This document shows positions 18,572 through 27,193 of a stretch of 64,000 bases of DNA, one piece after another. Each line of letters starts with the position of its first letter. Position 1 is the stretch's first letter. Position numbers and translations under genes: made by a program. Below the pieces are notes generated by a model, which saw nothing but the letters and a program-made list of their open reading frames with translations, was not told the origin of the DNA and did no database searches. Origin of the DNA: Macrococcoides bohemicum (GTDB lineage: Bacteria > Bacillota > Bacilli > Staphylococcales > Staphylococcaceae); assembly GCF_003259675.1 (NCBI RefSeq), contig NZ_PZJG01000008.1, forward strand, positions 41,826-105,825, in the 5' to 3' direction.

Positions 18572-19684
18572 GTGCAACGTATATTAATTACTGGTGCGCG
18601 TGCTCCAATTTCTTATGAAGTTGTGCAGCAGCAGGTCGCATTAGGCAGAACGGTTTTCTTGACGGATTCTACCAAAAAGGTCAGCATTAAAAATTCTAAG
18701 TTTATCGAAGCGTTCATTTTAACGACGTCACCACGATTTTCTACTGAAGAATATATTAACGATATTAATAATATTGTAACGCAATATCATATTGATCTGA
18801 TTATTCCTTTAAATGAAGAATCTTTCTATCTTTCTTATATGAAAGATAAAATAATCGCACCTGTATGGGTTGAAGATATTTCTAAGATGCTGTCAGTCCA
18901 CAACAAGTATAACTTCACAAAGTTAATCGATGCGATGGGTTTTAAAGTGCCTGACACGAAATATGTCATGAATTACGATGACTTAACAGCATTTATAAAC
19001 GACTTTCCCGGAGACGAATATATCGTCAAACAACCGTACGGACGTTTCGGTCAATCTGTACGTAAATTAACACGTATGTCATTAGAGAATGATAATATGA
19101 TCGAATTCCCTTTTATGATTCAGACATTAATTAAGGGGACAGAATGGTGTTCATACAGCTTTGCAAAAGACGGGAAAACATTGTCTACATCATTATATTT
19201 ATCGAACACACATGACAGTTATAACTGTTCTACACACTTCACATCAGAGAAGAATGAAGAACTTCAGTCAATTATTGAAGCTGTAATTAAGAACTTAAAC
19301 TGGTCGTATCAAATTGCCTTTGATGTGATTAAATGTGATACGACAGGTGACTATTACTTTATTGAATGTAATCCACGTGCGACAAATGGTGCGTTATTTA
19401 TGCAGCCGGACGTTTGGGAATTAAAGCAATGCGAACCGAAATATGAAGCGCGTCAACTGATCTTCGTTTCGCTATATAATTTTATTATGCGTCCAAAGAA
19501 ACATAATTTAGAGCGATTAAAGTATGGGAAAGATATTTTCTGGCATCCAAGTGAAAAGTCAATCTTCTTTGAACAAATTATAAGCGGTGCTCAGTGGTGG
19601 TTTGAAGCGAAATCTCAAAAGACAACAGTCAACACGATTACAACGTATGATATCGAATGGAATGAAGACATTGTAAATCTATAG
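18572..19684 (+). CDS. ATP-grasp ligase of unknown product
   Basis: This is a 370-residue carboxylate-amine ligase of the ATP-grasp superfamily. The N-terminal Rossmann-like preATP-grasp domain (QRILITGARAPIS, then LIIPLNEESFYLS) is followed by the ATP-grasp fold. Visible there are the lysine of YIVKQPYGRFGQSV (~150-163), the Glu-containing QTLIKGTEWCSYSF and the metal ligands in YYFIECNPRATNGALF. The GTG at 18572 is eight bases after AAGGGTGG. It forms a two-gene unit with the downstream acyltransferase-fold gene (17-bp gap). This layout suggests a small amide- or peptide-like product, but neither substrate nor product can be named. Confidence 0.8.
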   Translation: MQRILITGARAPISYEVVQQQVALGRTVFLTDSTKKVSIKNSKFIEAFILTTSPRFSTEEYINDINNIVTQYHIDLIIPLNEESFYLSYMKDKIIAPVWVEDISKMLSVHNKYNFTKLIDAMGFKVPDTKYVMNYDDLTAFINDFPGDEYIVKQPYGRFGQSVRKLTRMSLENDNMIEFPFMIQTLIKGTEWCSYSFAKDGKTLSTSLYLSNTHDSYNCSTHFTSEKNEELQSIIEAVIKNLNWSYQIAFDVIKCDTTGDYYFIECNPRATNGALFMQPDVWELKQCEPKYEARQLIFVSLYNFIMRPKKHNLERLKYGKDIFWHPSEKSIFFEQIISGAQWWFEAKSQKTTVNTITTYDIEWNEDIVNL

Positions 19685-19701
19685 ATAAAGAGGTCTTACG
19701 A

Positions 19702-20817
19702 ATGACGATTTATACGAAATACGCAGATATCCCTTTTAACGAAGCAGATATCTCTCCTTTTAATAAGGCATATATTCAGTATATGATGGAAGGTATTCAT
19801 CGTGGCATCGAGAATGTACACGCGCGCGTAGAAGTGATATTGCTGAACGGACAGCTCATTCCTTATAGTGTGAAAGATGGTGGCAACAAAGCATCCTGGA
19901 TTCATTCATTTACAGGGCAATATATTGAAGAAATGATTTCAGAAGTAAATCGTATGGAGATGCCGAATATAGTACGTAGTCTTGCACATCAGTTATTGAA
20001 CGTGGGCAGAACGGTACTCGGACTTACTGGTGAGAAGACAGTGACGATATTTCCTTCATTTATGTCAACGACAATGTATGAAGACTTTCAGTTCGATCAG
20101 CTTCAGGAAATTACAAGAATACTCGTCGCAAGATTTCCGAAACATGCGCTTGTATTTCGTACGTTGAATGACAAATTTCATCAAGATAAAATGAAACAGT
20201 TAAATGAAATCGGCTATGAAGCGATGATATCTCGCGCGATATATATATTTGATCCAGATGATAAACATACAAAGAACGAACGAAAAGACTTAAAGAAAGA
20301 CATGAAGCGCTTTGAAAAAAGTGGGCTAACATTCAAGAATGAATTACGTGAGGATGAATTTCACCAGTTAATGCCTCTCTATAAACAAGTATATTTAGAT
20401 AAATATTCGGACTTCAATCCGCATTACACAGAGGAGTTCTTTAAATTCTTATATAAAGAGATGGGACTTACATGGTTTGTCCTTAAAGATAACGAACGCA
20501 TCGTGTCATTTATGGGTGTCAGTCAAACAGAAAATGTATTATTTCCAGCATATTTTGGAATGGATCAGTCTGTTAAAGGGTTGTATTTTATGACAAGTGG
20601 ATTGTTATACCATTTTGCAAAAGAACATGGTTATAAAATTAACAATAGCGCTGGTGCGAAAGATTATAAACTAGCACGCGGAAGTAGACCGTATTTAGAA
20701 TATCATTATATTTATTACAAACATTTAAAGCTAATACCATTTTTAAGCTACGCATTGTTTACAAAAGTTGCGACACTTTTAGGCAAATTTTTATTAGAAA
20801 AGCTGCAGTTTAAGTAA
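19702..20817 (+). CDS. GNAT/FemAB-fold acyl- or aminoacyltransferase
   Basis: This 371-residue protein has a variable N-terminal half and a C-terminal half from about residue 160 that looks like a FemAB/BioF2-type GNAT domain (a KDMKRFEKSGLTF basic helix, WFVLKDNERIVSFMGVS, YFGMDQSVKGLYFMTSGLLYHFAKEHGYK). The C-terminus ends in a basic hydrophobic segment (residues ~340-371) that could associate with the membrane. It follows the ATP-grasp gene after 17 bp. I infer a tailoring partner of the ligase; no specific reaction is supported. Confidence 0.7.
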   Translation: MTIYTKYADIPFNEADISPFNKAYIQYMMEGIHRGIENVHARVEVILLNGQLIPYSVKDGGNKASWIHSFTGQYIEEMISEVNRMEMPNIVRSLAHQLLNVGRTVLGLTGEKTVTIFPSFMSTTMYEDFQFDQLQEITRILVARFPKHALVFRTLNDKFHQDKMKQLNEIGYEAMISRAIYIFDPDDKHTKNERKDLKKDMKRFEKSGLTFKNELREDEFHQLMPLYKQVYLDKYSDFNPHYTEEFFKFLYKEMGLTWFVLKDNERIVSFMGVSQTENVLFPAYFGMDQSVKGLYFMTSGLLYHFAKEHGYKINNSAGAKDYKLARGSRPYLEYHYIYYKHLKLIPFLSYALFTKVATLLGKFLLEKLQFK

Positions 20818-20855
20818 AGATTTTATAAATATATTTATTATTCTGATATTAATAG

Positions 20856-20864
20856 TGATATAAT
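20856..20864 (+). promoter_or_regulatory. Extended -10 promoter of the GNAT pair
   Basis: TGATATAAT is a TGn extended -10 with a perfect TATAAT, 32 bp before the acetyltransferase start. No good -35 is visible. Confidence 0.55.
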
Positions 20865-20895
20865 ATGTTTATCATATTTTTAGGCGGTGATGCAC

Positions 20896-21387
20896 ATGTC
20901 GATTGAGATGAGACATGCAACGTTAGAAGATTTGCCGCGTATTGTTGAAATTTACAATTCCACAATTGAAAGTAGATTAGTGACTGCAGACACTGAGCCT
21001 GTAACCGTAGAAAGTCGGACAGAATGGTTTTTGAACCATTCGGAAAAACGTCCGATTTTTTTATTTCTCAAAAATAATGAAATAGCGGGCTGGTTGAGTT
21101 TTGAAACATTTTACGGCAGACCAGCATACGGTAAGACGGTAGAAATCAGTTTGTATTTAGATTCTGATTATCGTGGTATAGGTTTAGGGGAGTATGCAGT
21201 GACTGAAATGAAGCGAATTGCACAGACGCTCGATATAGAGACGCTTTTGGCATTTACTTTTTCACATAATACACGTGCATTGAAATTATTTATGAAACAC
21301 GGATTTATTAAATACGGGGAATTGCCTGATGTTGCGATAATGGATGGGAATCATTACTCACTCACAATATTAGGCTGTAAAATTTAG
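20896..21387 (+). CDS. GNAT N-acetyltransferase (phosphinothricin acetyltransferase-like)
   Basis: This is a 163-residue acetyl-CoA transferase. The Pat/Bar-type pattern is visible: RHATLEDLPRIVEIYNSTI at the N-terminus, EISLYLDSDYRGIGLGEYAVTEM (motif A, with the R/GxGxG/A pyrophosphate loop) and a C-terminal ALKLFMKHGFIKYGELP. The ATG at 20896 fits AGGCGG best. The family acetylates amino groups of small molecules such as phosphinothricin-like or methionine-sulfone-like compounds. It is co-transcribed with the next GNAT gene 12 bp downstream. Confidence 0.85.
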   Translation: MSIEMRHATLEDLPRIVEIYNSTIESRLVTADTEPVTVESRTEWFLNHSEKRPIFLFLKNNEIAGWLSFETFYGRPAYGKTVEISLYLDSDYRGIGLGEYAVTEMKRIAQTLDIETLLAFTFSHNTRALKLFMKHGFIKYGELPDVAIMDGNHYSLTILGCKI

Positions 21388-21398
21388 GAGGAAGTAGA

Positions 21399-21872
21399 AT
21401 GGTTAAGATTAGAAAAGCAACAAATGCAGATGTACCCAATATTAAAAAAATCGCTTCTATGGCGTGGTATGATACATATGCGAAAATTATGGAAGCAAGT
21501 ACGATCGCTAAGTTTTTAGAAGCGGCATATAATGATGAGCGTCTAGAGCGACGCATAGGGGATTCATTATTTTTAGTCGCTGAAAATGACGATGAAGTGA
21601 TTGGTTTCGCTAATTTTATCAATGGTACAGAATTATTCTTATCAGCAATCTATGTTAATCCATCCTTCCAAAGACACAATATAGGTGCAGAACTTCTGGA
21701 AGCAGGATTGAATCACTTTGATGACTATAAAGAACTATTTGTAGAAGTAGCAAGTAATAATGAACAGGCACGTGGATTCTACAAAAAGACTGGATTTGAA
21801 CTTGTTAGAGAATATAATGAAGAATTATTTGGTGAAACAGTAACAACAGGATTGTTGAAGAAGATGATATAA
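21399..21872 (+). CDS. GNAT N-acetyltransferase
   Basis: This is a 157-residue GNAT protein. Motif A (LFLSAIYVNPSFQRHNIGAELLEAGL) and the C-terminal VASNNEQARGFYKKTGFELV region are typical of small cytoplasmic acetyltransferases. AGGAGG precedes the ATG. It follows the previous GNAT gene closely and ends at a strong terminator. The substrate is unknown. Confidence 0.85.
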   Translation: MVKIRKATNADVPNIKKIASMAWYDTYAKIMEASTIAKFLEAAYNDERLERRIGDSLFLVAENDDEVIGFANFINGTELFLSAIYVNPSFQRHNIGAELLEAGLNHFDDYKELFVEVASNNEQARGFYKKTGFELVREYNEELFGETVTTGLLKKMI

Positions 21873-21874
21873 TT

Positions 21875-21908
21875 AAAACCCGACACTCATATTGAGGTGT
21901 CGGGTTTT
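21875..21908. terminator. Bidirectional terminator between the GNAT gene and mtnD
   Basis: A 12-bp perfect stem (AAAACCCGACAC with GTGTCGGGTTTT) lies between convergent transcripts. It closes the long mtn operon on the minus strand. Confidence 0.92.
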
Positions 21909-21924
21909 ATAATATCATCTATAT

Positions 21925-22443
21925 TTATTTTTCGTAAACTGGCACCCATCCTGCTTCATCAACAAAGATTCTTACAGCAACGACTTTACGATTGTCTGAT
22001 AAAGTGAAGTAATGTCTTATGTTAGGTGGTACTGAAATTAAGTCGCCTGGATCTAAATGTACTTCAAAGAACTGGTCATCTTTTCCTTGAATAACAAATA
22101 CGCCATTTCCACTTACAATGAATCGTACTTCGTCATCAGTATGATGATGTTCACGCTGGAAGTTAGTCAATAACTCATCTAAGTTAGGTGTTGTGTCTGA
22201 TAAACTGATTACGTCACTTGCTTTGTAACCACGACGCGCACTGATTGCATCAATTTCTTCTTTAAATACGTTTAAGATTTCTGATTTATCTTCATCTGTT
22301 AAGTTATAATTTTCTTTTAATGTGTCAGGTAATTTTGAAGTATCCCACTGTTCATAAATGACTTCATTGCTTTCTAAAAATGCATGAATTTCCTCTTGAT
22401 TGTCTAATCGTTTACCTGTTTTCTGAAAAATTAAATATGCCAT
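21925..22443 (-). CDS. mtnD: Acireductone dioxygenase MtnD
   Basis: This cupin enzyme (172 aa) oxidises the acireductone of methionine salvage to the 2-oxo acid of methionine. The metal-ligand motif EHHHTDDEVRFI and the second His in IRHYFTL are present, with GDLISVPP between them. It is the last gene of the S-box operon, 14 bp after mtnB. The final aminotransferase step (mtnE) is not in the window. Confidence 0.95.
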   Translation of the reverse strand: MAYLIFQKTGKRLDNQEEIHAFLESNEVIYEQWDTSKLPDTLKENYNLTDEDKSEILNVFKEEIDAISARRGYKASDVISLSDTTPNLDELLTNFQREHHHTDDEVRFIVSGNGVFVIQGKDDQFFEVHLDPGDLISVPPNIRHYFTLSDNRKVVAVRIFVDEAGWVPVYEK

Positions 22444-22457
22444 AATTTTCGCTCCTC

Positions 22458-23060
22458 TTATTTGATATATTGTCTTGCAGATGCAAGTTGTAAATGATAT
22501 TGAAATAAAAATTCTGCTGCTTCAAATAATTTATATGCTTCCTGAGTAGATTTCCCCCAGGCATTGATTCCATGATTACGAATGAGTACAACACCACTAT
22601 CGGAAGTAACGTGTTCTCCAAATCCTTCAGCGAGTTTTTTAACGTCTGCTGGATTTTCGATAATAGGAATACGCAACACATCACTTTCCTGCCATAAACC
22701 GAATGCTTTAATTAATTCCTGATTGCTGAATTCAACTACACCTTTAGAATGATATAGCTCTGAAATCACATTGTTACTAACGGTATGGATGTGAATTGAT
22801 GCGTGTGCGTTACTGCGTTTAAATATTTCTAAATGCAGTACGGTTTCGAGAGATGGGGTGAGATCTGTATCAACAGCTATGCCCTCCATATCTACTTTGA
22901 CAAAACTTGTGTCTGTTGTTTCATATTTATCGACACCGCTTGTAGTCACATAAAGATGCTGGTCATCTATTCTTATACCTAGATTACCGCTTGTCCCAGG
23001 GAAGTAGTCATTACGTGCGAGCCGTTCTTTGATATGTGTAATTTCTTCTAATGCACTCAT
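22458..23060 (-). CDS. mtnB: Methylthioribulose-1-phosphate dehydratase MtnB
   Basis: This class II aldolase-fold zinc dehydratase has 200 residues. The GTSGNLGIRI segment, the HASIHIHTVSNN zinc-histidine motif and the RNHGINAWGKS C-terminal His are present. It converts MTRu-1-P to 2,3-diketo-5-methylthiopentyl-1-P. Its start overlaps the mtnX stop by 4 bp (ATGA). Confidence 0.94.
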   Translation of the reverse strand: MSALEEITHIKERLARNDYFPGTSGNLGIRIDDQHLYVTTSGVDKYETTDTSFVKVDMEGIAVDTDLTPSLETVLHLEIFKRSNAHASIHIHTVSNNVISELYHSKGVVEFSNQELIKAFGLWQESDVLRIPIIENPADVKKLAEGFGEHVTSDSGVVLIRNHGINAWGKSTQEAYKLFEAAEFLFQYHLQLASARQYIK

Positions 23061-23698
23061 TTGATCACCTCGCTTAATTTAATATCATCAAATGTTTCGA
23101 AATGATGATGTGCGATGCCTTTTTCCCGGGCAAATTTCGTAAGCTTTGAAGTTGTAAATGCAATATCGGCAATACTCAGTAACTTTAAATCTGTAACGCT
23201 ATCACCAATTGCTATAACTTCATCATCGTTCACTAATTGTCTGACGATAGAAGGCTTACATGTTCCACAGTCTCCAGTACATAAGTTATCGCACGGATAA
23301 TTCCAAATTACTTCCATATAATCTCCAGCAAAATCTACGGTATTGGCAAACACTTGTTTGATGCCATTAAATTTCTCTAGTATTGGACCAATAAAGAAAT
23401 GCATGCCGCCACTAATAATATAGAAAGGAATGTTTAGTGTTTGAGCTTCGTCTAATAACTTCTGAAATCCTGGTCGGAGATTCACTTCTTCTAACACGAA
23501 TTGAATGATATCTTCTTTCTTTTCACTCGGTAATAATTTGAAGAGTTCACTAACGCCTTGCTGTATTGAGATTTCCTGATTCAGTATTTGATCGGTGATA
23601 GGTTGTCCTTCAATAGGTGCAAACTTCTTTATGATGGCTATAATCGTATCAGTAGCTGTTACTGTACCATCGAAATCACAGGCTATGATGTACCCCAT
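23057..23698 (-). CDS. mtnX: HK-MTPenyl-1-P phosphatase MtnX
   Basis: This HAD phosphatase (213 aa) has nucleophile motif CDFDGTVTATD, motif II ISGG, and motif IV IGDSVTDLKL. A cysteine-rich insert (CDNLCTGDCGTCK) near residues 135-147 is also seen in Bacillus MtnX. It acts after MtnW to give the acireductone. It overlaps mtnW by 16 bp and mtnB by 4 bp. Confidence 0.94.
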   Translation of the reverse strand: MGYIIACDFDGTVTATDTIIAIIKKFAPIEGQPITDQILNQEISIQQGVSELFKLLPSEKKEDIIQFVLEEVNLRPGFQKLLDEAQTLNIPFYIISGGMHFFIGPILEKFNGIKQVFANTVDFAGDYMEVIWNYPCDNLCTGDCGTCKPSIVRQLVNDDEVIAIGDSVTDLKLLSIADIAFTTSKLTKFAREKGIAHHHFETFDDIKLSEVIK

Positions 23699-24852
23699 AA
23701 AGCCACCGCCTTATCATAATGTTTACCACCTACGCCTGTCTTGTATTGACGAATGGCTTCATGGAAAGCTTCACCGCCAGCAGTTGCACCGTCTGGATGA
23801 CCATGGACACCACCACCAGCATTAATGACGATGTCTTCACCAAAGTCATCGATAATACGTTTAACCAGACCTGGATGAACGCCGGCTGATGGGACAGGAA
23901 ATGCTTTTTTTATTGTACTCCCTTCTAATGCATGGGCGACAATACTTTTAGCATCATCTTCTGTTAGTTCGATAGACCCGTATGGGACAGGGAAAAGAAT
24001 AAGATCTGCACCTGCAAGTCGTGTCAACTTAGATAGTAGTAATTGATAACTGATACCATAGTCAGAGCTACCACATAATGCACCACTTAATGCAGGATGA
24101 GCAAGAATTGGTAAATCCAATTCTAAATCGCGTAACCCTCTAAGTGCGTCAAGTCCATACGTATGAACGTTGAATAATAAGGCATTCGCACCGAGATGTT
24201 TTGCCTTACGTGCTTTGTCTGGTAATTCAAATACCGGACCGGATAGATTGACTGCATATAGTACGCGACGACCAGTTGCTTCAAATATTTCATCTAGCAC
24301 GCGTTTGCCGATAGTAATACGTTCTTCAAAAGGGAGTTCAGGTACGTCATATAATATTTCATCATCTTTAATAATATCGACACTCAACGCCTGTGCACGC
24401 AGTTGCGCTTCGAAAAATGCTGCATCTCTACCGATAATGCCCTTAAAGATGCTCATTACAAGTGGACGATCATAAATATTTAGTAAATCTCTCACACCTT
24501 CAACACCAAACGTAGGACCTTTAAAATGTTTGCTGTACGTCGTAAAATCGATATCGAGTAACTTTACTTTTCCGTCTAATGAAAGTTTGCCGAATACAGT
24601 CGTTAATATTGAAGAAAAGTCTGGGGTGATATTGTGTTCCGGATAAGCAATAGCAATATGTAATAACCCTTTTTCTGCATCGATGATTTCCTTGGTAATA
24701 ACTTCACCTTTATATTGCTCTAAATGTGCCTGATCTTCAGCCGTTAAATCTGTCCAGCTTCCGACAGTTAAACCAACTGCTAATTTTTCTGCGATAGTAT
24801 CAATTTTAGATGGATTGTTGTGTAGCTGGTACTTCGCTATGATATGTGACAC
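23683..24852 (-). CDS. mtnW: RuBisCO-like 2,3-diketo-5-methylthiopentyl-1-P enolase MtnW
   Basis: This is a form IV RuBisCO-like protein. The lysine region SVDIIKDDEIL corresponds to the carbamylated-Lys loop of RuBisCO, and the HPALSGALCG and GGGVHGHPDG phosphate-binding loops are intact. I chose the GTG at 24852 (VSHIIAKYQL, 389 aa) because AAAGGAGG stands just before it. The upstream ATG has no ribosome site. This start lies inside the permease gene (47-bp overlap), which binds the ABC importer and salvage enzymes into one transcript. Confidence 0.95.
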   Translation of the reverse strand: MSHIIAKYQLHNNPSKIDTIAEKLAVGLTVGSWTDLTAEDQAHLEQYKGEVITKEIIDAEKGLLHIAIAYPEHNITPDFSSILTTVFGKLSLDGKVKLLDIDFTTYSKHFKGPTFGVEGVRDLLNIYDRPLVMSIFKGIIGRDAAFFEAQLRAQALSVDIIKDDEILYDVPELPFEERITIGKRVLDEIFEATGRRVLYAVNLSGPVFELPDKARKAKHLGANALLFNVHTYGLDALRGLRDLELDLPILAHPALSGALCGSSDYGISYQLLLSKLTRLAGADLILFPVPYGSIELTEDDAKSIVAHALEGSTIKKAFPVPSAGVHPGLVKRIIDDFGEDIVINAGGGVHGHPDGATAGGEAFHEAIRQYKTGVGGKHYDKAVALWGTS

Positions 24853-25807
24853 GTTTTGACCTCCTTTGTTTAAACTGTGCATAGTTAATAATTAATGCAC
24901 CTGCTAGGACGAGCCCTTTTATAATATTCAAGCCATAATATGGAACGGATAACATGACGAGACCGTTTTCCAGTATTGCAATGAGCAGAGCTCCTAAAAA
25001 TGTACCGATAATATTAGGCTTACCTGATTTAGAAACAGTGGCCCCGATAAATGCAGCCGCAACTGCGGTCATTAAGTATCCTGAGCCTGAATTAACTTGA
25101 GCTGATGATACTTGACTGGCAAGGAGTATACCACCGATACATGCAAAGAATGCAGATGCCAAATAACTGATAATGATATATTTTGTTACCTTGATGCCAC
25201 CGAATTGTACTGCATGTTTGTTATCGCCAATCATATACATGATGCGACCGGGATTTGTGCGATGTAATAAAACGTATGTAATGGCTACAATAATGAACAT
25301 TGTGATAATTAATGGTATAGGTTCTGACAAAACTTTGAATGCTTCAGGAATCTTACCAGTTGTAGTAGCTCCACTTTGTCGTGTCATGCCTTGACTGATT
25401 GAACCACCTTCAGCATAAGTCAGTGCGATACCTTCAACGATAAACATCGTCGCAAGTGTTGCATACAGATCAGGGATTTTAAATTTAATAATTAATATTA
25501 AGTTAATGAGTGCAACGACAAGGGCAACCGTTAATGTAATAATGATGGATAACCCGATATTCATCCCGTGCCATACAAATAATGAAATGATAACAGCATT
25601 ACTTAGCGTAACTGTAGAGCCTACAGATAGGTCGAAACCGTCTACACTCAAACTAAAAGTGATACCGATGGCTACGATGGTGACAATAACCATACCACTA
25701 ATGACTGAAAGTAAATTATCGGTAGATAGAAAGTTTGGTGCAGTCAAACTAAATAGTATGACTAACATAGTGATTACAATGAGTAAGCCGAATTGTTTAA
25801 ACTGCAT
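24806..25807 (-). CDS. RbsC-type ABC permease in the mtn operon (putative methylthioribose importer)
   Basis: This 333-residue permease of the ribose/xylose branch (BPD_transp_2) has about ten membrane helices. Typical RbsC segments are IGITFSLSVDGFDLSVGS, a YMIGDNKHAVQFGGIKV cytoplasmic loop, and AAAFIGATVSKSGKPNIIGTFLGA. It overlaps both the ATPase upstream (11 bp) and mtnW downstream. Being embedded in an S-box operon of 5-methylthioribose catabolism, it most likely imports methylthioribose or a close sugar. That is inference from context. Confidence 0.85.
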   Translation of the reverse strand: MQFKQFGLLIVITMLVILFSLTAPNFLSTDNLLSVISGMVIVTIVAIGITFSLSVDGFDLSVGSTVTLSNAVIISLFVWHGMNIGLSIIITLTVALVVALINLILIIKFKIPDLYATLATMFIVEGIALTYAEGGSISQGMTRQSGATTTGKIPEAFKVLSEPIPLIITMFIIVAITYVLLHRTNPGRIMYMIGDNKHAVQFGGIKVTKYIIISYLASAFFACIGGILLASQVSSAQVNSGSGYLMTAVAAAFIGATVSKSGKPNIIGTFLGALLIAILENGLVMLSVPYYGLNIIKGLVLAGALIINYAQFKQRRSKRVTYHSEVPATQQSI

Positions 25808-27176
25808 GTTGTATTCCTCCAGAAGCTTTGTGCAAAAGATCAGTTTCTGATGTATTTTGTGTCAGTTGTTCATCAACGACTTGACCTTTATGTAGTGTAT
25901 AGATGCGATCAGTTATATTGACCAGTTCACTAAAATCACTTGATGCATAGATGACTGTCTTTCCGTTGGCAGTTAATTGATTGATAACTTTAAATAAGTC
26001 TTGTTTAGCACCGACGTCGATTCCTACAGTTGGTTCATCAAGGATAAAGATATTTGATTGTTGATAAAGGCCGCGTAGTAATACTACTTTCTGTTGATTT
26101 CCGCCTGATAATGATTGAACTTGTTGAGATAACGATTTATATTTTAAGCCAATATGATTTGCTAAAGGTAAGATGTTATTTTCTTCGTCTTGATGATGGG
26201 TAAAAAAATGATTGTCTTTAAAGCAAATATTATCTTTTATACTGTGCGACATAATCAGTCCATGTTTCTGACGTTCTTCTGGACAATAAGATATTTTTTC
26301 ATGAGATAAATGGTCATATAACCAAACACACAATTCTGTCTTACCGGCACCGACTAATCCAGCTATGCCAATTACTTCACCTTTAAAGCCATGAATATTG
26401 ATATCGTGAAGTTTATCGGTTTGTATATGCTGAAAAGAAAATAGTTGCGCTTTTGTAGTGTGATTTGTCTTATGATGTGTCTGTATATTTCCAGCAATAG
26501 CTTCATAAAGTACTTCAGCATCATATACATCTGATTGTTTGGATGCAATGCGTTCGCCATCATTAAGGATAGAAATATCATCAGAAATATTTAATAACTC
26601 AGGTATGCGATGAGAAATAAAGATGATAGCCATTTCTTTTTTTAATAAATTTAATTCATTGAATAAAATATTAACTTCACGCTGACTAAGTGAAGCGGTT
26701 GGTTCATCTAATATGAGTAAATGCTTATCTTCGAGTATCGCTCGAATGATGACAAGTAGCTGTTTTTCAGAAACAGTTAAGTCACGCACATGTGTATTCA
26801 GAGAAAAAGATAAACCAAACTTCTCTATATAATTTTGCAATTTCTGTTTTTGCTGTTGCTTATAAAAAAATCCTTTCGTGCAATCTTTGAATGTCAAATT
26901 GTCATATACCGTTAAACTTTGAAATAAGACATCATCAACTTCTTGTGCAACGTAGGCGATATCATCTGCAAAGCTTGAAACTTTTTGTCCATCTTTATAT
27001 AGCGTTCCTTTTTGGTAAGGGTAAGTACCATTCAATACTTTCATTAATGACGATTTACCTGCACCGTTGCCACCGATAATTGCATGAATCTTTCCTTGTT
27101 CAAAATGAATAGATAAATCCTTTAAAATGTGATGATTATTGAGCGTTAAATTAAGATTTGAGACTTCAAAGCGCAT
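25797..27176 (-). CDS. RbsA-type double ABC ATPase in the mtn operon
   Basis: This 459-residue protein has two fused nucleotide-binding domains, as in sugar importers such as RbsA, but is shorter than the usual ~500 aa. NBD1 has Walker A GGNGAGKSS, a degenerate signature (DLTVSEKQLL) and Walker B LLILDEPTASLS. NBD2 has GLVGAGKTEL, the canonical LSGGNQQKV, and IFILDEPTVGIDVGAK. Unequal signatures are normal for the family. It is translationally coupled to the permease. The inferred role is ATP-driven import of methylthioribose. Confidence 0.86.
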   Translation of the reverse strand: MRFEVSNLNLTLNNHHILKDLSIHFEQGKIHAIIGGNGAGKSSLMKVLNGTYPYQKGTLYKDGQKVSSFADDIAYVAQEVDDVLFQSLTVYDNLTFKDCTKGFFYKQQQKQKLQNYIEKFGLSFSLNTHVRDLTVSEKQLLVIIRAILEDKHLLILDEPTASLSQREVNILFNELNLLKKEMAIIFISHRIPELLNISDDISILNDGERIASKQSDVYDAEVLYEAIAGNIQTHHKTNHTTKAQLFSFQHIQTDKLHDINIHGFKGEVIGIAGLVGAGKTELCVWLYDHLSHEKISYCPEERQKHGLIMSHSIKDNICFKDNHFFTHHQDEENNILPLANHIGLKYKSLSQQVQSLSGGNQQKVVLLRGLYQQSNIFILDEPTVGIDVGAKQDLFKVINQLTANGKTVIYASSDFSELVNITDRIYTLHKGQVVDEQLTQNTSETDLLHKASGGIQHAV

Positions 27177-27193
27177 TGTATTCAGTCCTATCG

